Shown: in pieces, positions 34,231-44,200 of the stretch | Layout: every line of letters starts with the position of its first letter | Position numbering within the stretch: position 1 is the stretch's first letter | Source of the DNA: Symbiodinium natans | Taxonomy: Eukaryota; Sar; Dinophyceae; Suessiales; Symbiodiniaceae | Reading direction: 5' to 3' | DNA length: 64,000 nucleotides | NCBI GenBank assembly: GCA_905221605.1 | Contig: CAJNDS010000236.1 | Coordinates: forward strand, 387,001 to 451,000 | Program-made: the position numbers and the translations under genes | Notes under the pieces: model-generated | What the model was told of the DNA's origin: nothing | What the model saw: the letters and a program-made list of their open reading frames with translations, nothing else | Databases searched by the model: none

Positions 34231-34926
34231 CCGGCAAGGGTCTCGAAGGGAGACAGCAATACACCGGGGCGGTCAGAATTTTCTGCTTGATTGGTAAGAA
34301 CTTCCCCACAGCCCCCCATATTCCCCCCAAGTTCCTTCAGGAGTCGGAGGGTCTTCGCTCTTTTCTAGCAGGATCCGAGAGCTGAGTCAAATCTTTACCA
34401 TGCAGGTTCCAGGTCATGGCTCGCAGCTCGCTCGTTTTGTCCCCCCGGTCTCCTCAGCGGTGCGGAAATGCTGCTTGACGTCTTCCTCCTGGATTCCCAA
34501 CACCCTAGCGACCACGACCGGATCAAGCCAGCACCCCGTGTCCTCCCCCTTCCTATCAACTGGCATGCCACACATTGATTGCCTCCCCGATCTAGATCAA
34601 TATCAGCCTCCTCTAGTGCTGATTGCCCAGGTCCTTTAGCGACAGCAAAGCTCAGAGAGGTTACTAGACACCCACAGTTTGACCAAGGGTGGGCCTGAAA
34701 GTGCCGTTCCAGCCAGCGAGTGAAATGCAGTACAAGCTGATGCGGCAAAATGTCGTCCTAATCTTTTGTATAGAGACATCCTTCAGCAAAGAACCACCCG
34801 CCATGTGCTGAAAGTTGAAACATCTTGATCTCAGCCTCAACACCTATGTACTCTTGATATCGAATGTGATACTCCGATTCCTTTGCTTGGCTTGGGTCAA
34901 GACTGCATCTTCTGCGGCAAGTGTGA

Positions 34927-34975
34927 AAAAGAGGACGAAGAAGAAGAAGAAGAAGAAGCAGAAGAGGAAGAAGAA

Positions 34976-35007
<32 letters not shown>

Positions 35008-35052
35008 AGAAGAAGGAGGAGTAGTAGTAGTAGGAGGAGGAGGAGGAGGAGG
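34927..35052. repeat. GAA/GAG/GTA trinucleotide repeat
   Basis: About forty trinucleotides, mostly GAA with GGA and GTA at the 3' end. The Glu/Lys- or Phe/Leu-runs on either strand are read-through of this repeat. Confidence 0.95.
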
Positions 35053-35359
35053 TGCACAGGTGGTTGACGGTGTGTTTTTGTGCGTCGCTAATGTTCGAAA
35101 ACACTGGCTGCCGTCACTTCAGCAACATGTACATGCTTTCAAATGGAGGCGTGTCGTGTCAGCAACACGTACATGCTTTCCGGGATGGACGTGAGATTTT
35201 TGCATGTGCGCTAAAACGCTGGCAGGCGTCCAGATCTTACCCAAACTTGAACTGCATGGATACTCAGACCTTTCGCACGCACGGGTAGCATGGACATAAT
35301 CGCCGTGCGGGTGGATGCTCTGGCAAGTCATGTGTCAAACTTTACGCAAAAGGAGGCAT

Positions 35360-35530
35360 CTGCTGAACTCTATGCAGGTCGAGTTGCGCACTGACAACAC
35401 GGAGTCGAGTCATATGTAAACTCTTTGAAAAAACGAGTCATCTGCAAGATTCTGTGCAAAACGATTCGTCTGTAAAGCTCTATGCAAGTCGAGTCATCTG
35501 TAAAGCTCTATGGAAGTCAAGTCTTTGGAC
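35360..35530. repeat. Degenerate tandem repeat, unit about 32-36 bases
   Basis: Four or five diverged copies of a unit like GAGTCATCTGTAAAGCTCTATGCAAGTC (written here in two parts: GAGTCATCTGTAAAG and CTCTATGCAAGTC). Upstream, CA(A/C)(G)TACATGCTTTC is repeated at about 35127 and 35168. Confidence 0.65.
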
Positions 35531-35682
35531 GGTGGACCAATGGATGTGCTGGTAACATGGACGTTACCACCGTTCGGGCATGGATGCTGGGAACGAAAAA
35601 GTTGATGCCCCCCCCCCCCCCCAAGAAAGCGCCCAATTCAGCAAACACCATGCGCTTAAGCACGTCAAGTGAGCCTTGAGCT

Positions 35683-35695
35683 GTAGCCATTTTGG
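35683..35695 (+). other. Possible relic of the dinoflagellate spliced leader
   Basis: GTAGCCATTTTGG is identical to 13 consecutive bases of the dinoflagellate trans-spliced leader (known sequence CCGTAGCCATTTTGGCTCAAG). The flanks differ (CT before, GAAGG after). Such relics mark mRNAs that were copied back into the genome. No clear gene follows it. Confidence 0.4.
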
Positions 35696-35699
35696 GAAG

Positions 35700-37180
35700 G
35701 TGGAAGTCATGGTTTTTGCTGTGGCCATGGTTCAGGGACGGTGTTGCTGCGACAGCACAACGATGACCTTTCTATGAGTTCCCGGGCCATGTGGTCCACA
35801 CCGAATGGAAACGGGCTGGGGCGGAAAGCAGTATGGAGAGACGCTGCCCAAGCCAAAAACAGTGAGTGCCGGGGTGAACAAACGGAGCCGAGAACGCCTG
35901 CTAAATGAATACGTGAGAGTGCGAAGAGGAGGTATAGCTCCCGTGAGAGGAGGGATGAGCTTAGAGTATCCTTGTAATCGGAGCTGGGGGTGGATAGGAT
36001 ATCGTCGCGTTGGATCCCCCTCCGCCCAAAGTGTGCTGAGGGAGGGTAGGTTTGCAGCCGACGGAGTATGAATCCTGCGATTCCGTGAGCAACTGTGAGT
36101 ATCACCTAGTCTGAAAATTTCATGAGGGGACTCTCAGACACTCTGTGCCTCACCTGGCTTGTCCGATTAAACCCTTTAAACCCTAGAAACCCTAAACCCC
36201 ATAAACCTATAAACCACATAAACCTCATAAACCCTATAAACCCTAACTCCACCTCATATCCCCCCCCCCCCCCTCCCAACCCCGAGACCGCGCTAGGTGT
36301 TGGCCGAGCGCATCCGCCTCGCCGCGAATGACAAGATACAGCACTGTCCCTTGTGGTATTGCTTCGGGTATTTAGCCGCCGAGCTGGTTATTTTTTTTGC
36401 AGGGGGGGGGGGGGCAGTTTGAGCGCTGTTTCAGATTCTTAAACCCACACCTAAGCAACAGCCTCAGACCGGTTTAGGGCCCGTACTGGTAGGAGCCGGA
36501 ATGTCTGCCCAGGCAAGGTCAAAGTCTACCGCGACACTCGCGTCCGAACTGCGCCAGTTGATGCCAGCCTCACTTATAGCCTCCTGTCTGCACGCGCCTC
36601 TAGAGTGGTGGCTGCCTGCAAAGAGAATTATTGCAAGGGACCTGAGGGATAGAATGGTGCAGTGGCTGCCACGCCCAGTAGGCAGCACTCTAAGTTGCCA
36701 AGAGGGCACTCCGAATGCTCCACATCTGCGACGAGACCATGACCTAACATGCCAGGTCTTCTGACGAAGTACACGGGCCAGATCTTTACCTGGCCACTGG
36801 GGCTTTTAATCAGGATGACAGGGAAGAGGCATAACTGGGGTTTGAGGTTTCTGTATGGAAGGCCTATTTTGTCAGGACTCTTTTTTGGATTGTCCTGGTC
36901 GCCTCGTCTGCTGGTCCTCTGGTCTTCTGGTCTACTGCAAAGCGTGCTTCAAAGCATATGAATCTTGTTGAAACCCATCATGCGAGCATTGTGTTTGCAA
37001 ATGGAGGCGGGGGGGGGGGGGTAGCTGTGGGTCCCCAACCCCTCCCCCCCCCGGCCGTGCAAGCGTGCTTCAAAGCCCCCCCGACCCCAGGCCCACTTAT
37101 TTTAAAGCCGTGCAAGCGTGCTTCAAGGCTTAGCAATCTTGTTGAAGCCTTTGTTCTATGCTAGACTAAATGCCACATCA
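35700..37180. other. Unassigned, one possible exon
   Basis: A possible exon at about 36296-36350 follows a CTAG acceptor and gives VLAERIRLAANDKIQHCPL. CCCTAAA-like repeats lie at 36165-36245 with a poly(C) run after. The frame at 36501-36764 is open on both strands and has no motif. Poly(G) and poly(C) runs at about 37009 and 37045. Confidence 0.25.
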
Positions 37181-37186
37181 TATACA

Positions 37187-37215
37187 TATATATATATATA
37201 TGTATATATATATAT
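37187..37215. repeat. AT microsatellite
   Basis: (TA)n with a short TG/AT interruption. Confidence 0.85.
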
Positions 37216-37520
37216 GGATAGATTTATTTCGTCATTTATGTCTTTTTAAGCGTAGTACATAGTCTATACTGTGCTTACATATTCAATAGCAGTACATTGC
37301 ATGATATATTCGTTTGATCCCTTTGCATAACCATGAATTATGTTGTGTTGCATTATGCATCAGCGAGGCAACTGAAGTCCTTCGGTAGCGTTGGGGCCCA
37401 ACTCCGGAGGAGATCCCTTTACGAAAAAGAGTGGCTTGTGACAGGTTGGGGACACAATGTGAAACACCTTCCAGAAATGGCCCCTACACCCCAAACCCTA
37501 AACCATCCTAAAGAAACCAT

Positions 37521-37655
37521 TTGGATGGCTGGTAAAGTGAAAGGGGAAGAGAACGTTGTTGTGGGTCCTCCGGCGGGACCACCCTTTTTCCTCTGAGCAG
37601 ACCAACGACTAACCCTGCCTGCGGTTCGGCCAGCTATGCGGGAGCGAAAAAAAAA
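37521..37655 (+). repeat. Dispersed repeat with A-rich end, copy 2
   Basis: Second copy of the repeat at 4543-4657, roughly 80% alike by eye, with a 20-base segment the other lacks. It too ends in GGGAGCG and a run of A, then CCCTAAA-type sequence. Confidence 0.7.
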
Positions 37656-38219
37656 CCATCCTAAACCCTAAATCCTAAACCCCAAACCCCCCCCACCCCA
37701 GATCGGTTGCAGGTGCACCATGATCTACGAGCACCGATGGCCACCTGATGGGATTTCTGGGGCAGCGCAGAATCTCACGGGAGTCCGTCGCAACGCCCTG
37801 TGTTTCTGGCTGGGTTCCGGTCTCTGCCACGTCGTCGGAGGTAGGTTGGACCAGTTTGGGGGAGCATGACCACAACGTGGGAAATCCCAGGTTGGTTCTG
37901 GGCCTCGGCATCGGAGGATCCCTGATTCTCTCGATGGCGGCAGCCCCAGCATCATGGATTTAGGGTTTAGGGTTTGACCGGGCCCAAAAGCCCCAAGTTG
38001 TGCCAAGTCGCACAGATAGTGCCACACCCAAGGATGGAGAAAAGTCCCCTCCCGCGAACATTCAACACCCCCCCCCTACACCATAGGCTCGACTGCAGTA
38101 TAGCTCCAAACCAGTCATGATTGCTGACTTCCCTAAACCCTTAACCCTACACCCTAAACCCCCCCCCCCCCCCCCCAAAAAAAAAATAAAAAAAAGACCC
38201 TCACCCCTAAACTGCGCAG

Positions 38220-41200
38220 GTCATCATTATGGGATTCGCCTGCTGCCTCTTGGCCACAGTGTGGCTCTGTTGTGTTCTGTGCTGACTTGCGAGCTTCGGC
38301 TTGGCTGAGGTGTGGGACTGGTTCTGACTCTTGGAGCAAGCTTTGCACAACTCCCCCGCTACTCTTTAGGCTCCCAAAGCCTCCCTCAGGTTCCCTGGCC
38401 TCCCTCAAAGATCCCATGAAAGTAGCCGAGAAAGCCCGGTCTTGTTTAGGAAAACACTCGCTCGGCGCCGGAGGAACGTCCTCATCGCCCTCCTCTTCCT
38501 CGTGTTGATTTGCGCCGATTACGTCCTCTTCTTCCAGGCCGAATTCACACCTCCCAACTTACATGCCAGGATGGGCTATTATACCCCTATAATCCCTGAA
38601 AAAGGCCCTTTATAGGGTTCATTATGGGGATTATAAGGCCCAATAGCCCATCCTGGTGTTCATCGGTGTTGTGAGATCCGCGAAACTGCAGCCGAAAGCC
38701 GAAGCATTGAGCCCTAGACCCGAAGCCCCTTCCGGCCCAACACCCCTAAACCTGCCGCCTTAGAGGCCGGCATTGTGACCGGGCGAACGGGAAGGATGGT
38801 CGTCGACTTGGTACAGCAAGCCACGGAGTGGGATATGCCGGCTGAGCCACCTGCCTTGGGTGTGTCGGGTGTTGAGTTTTTTGGGATGGTTTGGGCTGAC
38901 ATGATGGAACGGTGTGGGAGAACCTTGCATCCCAAACAGGTGCCCATAATGTGCAAGTCACGTCTCGCAAGCCGTGGCTAGTTCAATTTTGGGTTGCGAA
39001 GCTTTGTGCGTTGCAGGGAGAGGCGTTGCGGCGTAGCTCGTTCATGCGAGACAGGCCCAGGACACAACACACGTTTCATGGCATAGTTTCGGAAGATTCT
39101 GTAATAAATGGGGGTTTGAGACACATGGCAGAAGAGCCTGTTGGTGCCGGGCCTTGTGCCCTAAGCCCCGACAGAAATAGTCTCAGAAAGACAGACGGAA
39201 AGGAAGATGAAAGAGCGAAAGAAGGAAAGCAAGAGAGAAAGGGAGGAAGAAAGGCTGATAGAGCGAAGGAGAGAGAAGGGGTGGGTCTCCGAGACCCACC
39301 TCCCCTGGACTTGAGACCACGCCTCGCGGCTCCATGGGACCCTCCAAACGGAGAGGTAGTGAAACCGAACATGAGCCTATGCACTCGTATGGGCCATAGG
39401 GGTAGCAGGGGGCACACGGGAGGATTTCCGCAAGTACACATAGCCTTATAAAAGCCAACGCGCAAAGTCGGTCTACGGTTAGCTGCCGCAGAGCCAGCTT
39501 TCAAGGGACATCCGTAAGACCACAGCCGGATCCGCAATCTTTCCTTCATTGAGGGCTTCGGGCGCCTTGCTTTGAGGCTGGAGACCTTGATCGAAGACTC
39601 GACGGAAGATGAGCAGATGCGCGCGATATACAAATGGCGGCTCGGATGGAGACAGTAAATCGGTTCCCTGCTATCCCTGCAATGGATGGAGCCCTTGGTA
39701 AGCCCGGACATTTGCAAGTTCTTCGGAATGCTGCATCTGCGCAGTTTGTCGTAAGGCAAGAGCACGCGGAGGCACCAGAAAAAAACAGCTTTTGACCAGG
39801 TCTGCCATCGGGCTCCTGGTCGGAATTCTGGTGCTCGCTTGCGCGGCGGTGGCGACGCGGGAAGCTTGGTGCAGACTTAGGGCCCTCAGACAAAGAACGT
39901 GCTGCCATCCGAGCACTCATCCGTGCCTCGCCTGCCTTGCTCGTAGCTACCTAAGCCTCCACTGATATAATCCTTTCCAACCTTGAGAATCCGGCCTCAG
40001 CTGCCCAGAAAAACTTCCGAATCCTGGTGGAGTTGCTGAAAGAGGCGTCCAACACGATGCGCCACTTGGGCTCAGGGAGTCGCTGGGTTGGAGGCATGTG
40101 GGGCCCATGGCGCATAATCCCCACCCCTAATATTAGCCTCCCCCCCTACCCCCTAGTACTACACACCCCCCCCCCCCCCCTCCACATACTTTAACATGAC
40201 TATACTCGACATATTTAATATTTGGGGGAGGGACCCCCAATGTGCTGCAGTATAACAAGACTGGGGGTGTTTAAAATTATGGGGGTTATTTGGCGGGGGT
40301 TCATATTAGGGGGTAAGGGGATTAGTGACTCCCAAAAAGGCTCCCTTTGGGCCGCCTGAAGCATCACAAAGCGACTTCTGAGGCGAGATGCCCTCGTTGC
40401 TCCTGGCCCCTTTTGTGCTGGCCCTGAGCATGATCTTCATGTCGGTGGTGATGCTGTGGGCGCCTTGCCAACGTTGGGGGGCAGCCGTAGAATCAGTGAC
40501 CTGGTGCTAGGACTCTGACGGTGGCAGGCGCTCCTTGGCCACTTCAAGTCGCTTCTGGTAGCCTCTTTTTTTTTTTTTTTTTCGTAGCTGCCGCGTTGCG
40601 GAGTCCTCCCACAACTTGATTGGGAACCTCAGAACGTGGTACCGTGGTACTCGTAGGTGAACAACTTTATGGAGATTGCACATCCCAATTGTCCCTGTCC
40701 CCCTAAAGAAGGCTCTGTAAATAATAATGAAGCCCCAGAAAACCCCATGGAGCCCAAACATGTCCGAAAATAAGCCTGCAATAAGGCCCAAAAAACAAGG
40801 CCCTCTAACAAGCCATCAGGCCCGTAGTAAGAAGGGCCCGAACCACCACAGGAAACCTCTAAGGCCCTGCTGAAGACTTCCGAGGTCGCGCTGGCCGTGG
40901 CCACCGCCAGCGCCACCGACATCCCACGGACCTTGGAGGTGACTTTACCACAACACCCTAAACTCCAAACCAGGCGCAGTGCCTCGTGGGTTTTCTCTCC
41001 GAGTTTCAGGCCCCGAGAAAGGCTCTAGAACCCAAACCCAAAAGCCAAAAAAGAGGGCCCTTACAGAGTCATAGGGGGCTTGTCATGAGAAGTCTGGCGG
41101 AAACACGCAGAGGATGCACAGCATATTGTTCCGCAGCCAGGCGTGGCATTTCTACATCCACCCGGCTCTCGAGGCCGACCTCGGGATGGTAGAGCAAAGT

Positions 41201-44200
41201 TCCTTAAGAACTCGCCCTAAACCCTAAACCCTAAACCCTAAACCCTAAACCCTAAACCCTAAACCCTCCATGGAAGGCGGTCGGCCTGGCACAGGCTGAT
41301 GAGATGTCGCAGTTGCGCCAGCTCCTCGGCGAAAACTTCTCAGGGTTTAGGGTTTAGGGTTTTAGGGTTTAGGAGGGGTTTCAGGAGTTGGCGAGTTCTG
41401 GGAGGGTTGAAATTCTCCCCTTCGGGCGCTTGTTTGTGAGCCTGGTGCACAGGCTTGCCTTGCAATTTGGGCCAGTGGCCAGTCATTGAAAATCCTTCAA
41501 AGGGTTCTGAAGTGCGGGCCCTTGGGTTGCATCGGGTATATAAGGGGTCCCCTTTTAGGGGCCCATGTCACGGGACCATGTACCTAAGAAGCTGGTGACC
41601 AGGACGGCTCTGATTTTCAACCTCTTCGTGCCTCTTGGCTCTCTTGGCTGGGGTTCCTGATGTCTTGCAGGGTTTAGGGTTTAAGCTCCATGGTTTGGTG
41701 TGGCCAATTCTAGCTCCAAGATAGGGCAAGTTTCTGCTCACAACTAGACATGACATGGGGCAATGTACCTGTTATTTTTTTTGCATTCCTATCCCAGGTT
41801 CCTCTTCATCTACCACTTCCACGCGTCCCTGTGCATCGCCATTACGGCCATGTGTGTCTCTCACTGGTGCCTGGGCTCTCAAGGACCTCTTGACTATTTC
41901 TCAATCTTCTATTGAACGTCTCACACCAAGTCAGCAACTCCTATAGCCTATAGCCGAGACAACCGGCATCTCACGTGGTTTGAAGGGAGTTTTTGGCAGG
42001 TACTTCTACCGCAACGACCCAGACCGGAACGCGGGCACAGGACAGATCCTGCATCTGCCATCAGCAGGCACAAATCGACGCCCAGAAAACATCAGAAAGG
42101 CCCTGAAACCACCCAACAAACCGTCGCAACCATGCTCGAGCCTCTGTCTCAAGCCCTTCCTCCGCGCCGCGTGCCTACCGCCAGCACACGAAAGAGTCAT
42201 GGGCTGCGGTGCCTCGAAGCGATCCTACACGGAGCCCCGGAAGATCGAGACGAAGTTCTACCACGACTTCGAGAAGAAGATCCCCTCTTTGGCTGGCAAA
42301 GTCGTGCTCATCACAGGCTGCACCACCGGAACGGGATTCATTGCCGCGTGCTGTGCAGCAAAAAAGGGAGCCACGGTGGTGATGCTGAACCGCAAGAGCT
42401 CCCGTTCCGAGGCTGCCGAGGCGGAGGTCCAAAAGGTAGTGACTGAGGGTAAGGTCATGACGGTGGAGTGTGACCTGCAGAGCTTTGAGAATGTCAAGGC
42501 AGCGGCCGCCAAACTCAAGGAACTCTTTTCGGAGACCGGCGTTGATGTCTTGTGCAACAATGCCGGAGTCATGGCTTTAGCCGATGAGGCGACCAAGGAC
42601 GGGTACGATGTGCAGATGCAGACCAACCACTTGTCCCACTTCCTGTTGACCAAGGAGATCTTCCCCCTCTTGGAGAAAGGGGCAGCGTTGCGCGGGGAGG
42701 CTCGCATTGTGAATCACTCGAGCGGCGCGCGGTTTGCGCCAAGCACACCGCTGACAGCAAAGTATCTCGGGAAGAATGGCGGTGCTCTTGGAGGCAACAG
42801 CAGTTCTATGTTGTGTGGCGGGGCGCGTTGGGAGAGGTACCATCAGACAAAGCTGGCCAACGCTGTGTACACCGTGGAGCTGGCTGAGAGGTTGAAGAAC
42901 GCCAGCTCCAAGGTGAAAGTTCTGTGTGCTGCGCCCGGGCTGGCATCCACAAATCTCCAGGTCACCACGAATCAGGCCGATGGGATGAGCGAGACCTGGA
43001 TCATGAAATACGGGCAGTCGGGGGAAGATGGGACCATGCCCCTGGTTCAATGCTGTTTCGGAGAAGGAAGTGAGAACGGAGATTTTTGGGAGCCGCAGAC
43101 AAAGTCGATGGGCATGCGGATGAAAGGCTTGCCGCAAAAGTTTCCGTTGGAGCCCATCTGCACAAAGGCCGAGTCTCGCAAGATTCTTTGGGAGGAGAGC
43201 GAGAAGGCCTGTGGCCCCTTCGTGCTTAGCGGCCTCAGCAACTAAGGATCAAGGCCACCACGAGACAGCTGCTGAGCTCATACGGTCCGTTTGTGCCAAC
43301 TATTCCAAGCCTTTGCGGGGGGGGGGTTGAAGTGGATTGAACAATGGAAGACCTATATTTGTAGGGTTACCTTTACAGGGCTGAGACTTGTTGCACCCTC
43401 CCCGAGGGTCTTGAGGGTGTCGTATGAAGCTTGGCTTCTGCAGGCACAGGGTGCTAAACGAGCCCCGGTGTCTTTGCTGCAGATTCCTTGGGGCACAGGT
43501 GGCGGGCGAGGGGTCGAGAAGTTGTTGAGTTGCGGTAGATCGACTCTACGCCACAACACGTGCAGGGCTTCAATAAGGGCTCTTTCACCTCCCACCGCCC
43601 TCTGTGCCTGAGCGATCTCAGCCACATCCCTTTTTGGCCCCTTGACCGGAATCTTCGTGGTCCAACAGGGTTGAGGCCAGAGGCAGCAGACATTACATGG
43701 ACAAGTCCCGGACCCAGTTATAATACTCAATACTGTAGCTCTACTGTAGCTGGTTACGACTGCTGCAGGTCTTTCGCCTGAAGGGCCGCCGGTTGTACTG
43801 ATTGCACGAAGAAGCACCGCAGCAGGCGGTTGCCGCTGCGTGGAAGCAGTTCCTGTGGCGATGGTCACGCTGCCGTACGCTGAGTTCGGTCAAGTACAAG
43901 GCTCTACATGCTGACCGTTGCACTACTTCGAACCCTGCCTTCCAAACCCTCCGCACGTGCCCATTGCTTCTGTCACCATCTCATCGCCCAGCTAACGCTG
44001 CACCTAGCTCTCTGGGGGCCTTGGGGTAACCCCTTCGCCAATCCAGAGAACTTCGCAGGCTGAAATGCCTGTAGAGCAGACACCTTCGGGCTGGGGCGCG
44101 CGAGACAAAAGGGCGGCACGGAATCTACGGATGCTTGCGGGGTTTGCGCATGCCACGCCCAGTCAGGGCTCAGATCACATTGCTTTAGATGTCGGTTGTA

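Noticed and set aside
34758-35057. Poly-Leu and poly-Glu/Lys proteins
   Set aside because: Read-through of a GAA/GGA/GTA trinucleotide repeat on either strand.
41913-41915. TGA at 41913 as the stop codon of a separate membrane protein gene
   Set aside because: The exon continues the CTL family order and the next family segment is found at 44768, so this stop is more likely intronic.
41980-42198. Start of the SDR protein at ATG 41980
   Set aside because: The upstream 73 codons have no family match, while ATG 42199 gives MGCGASK directly before the conserved domain; kept only as an alternative.
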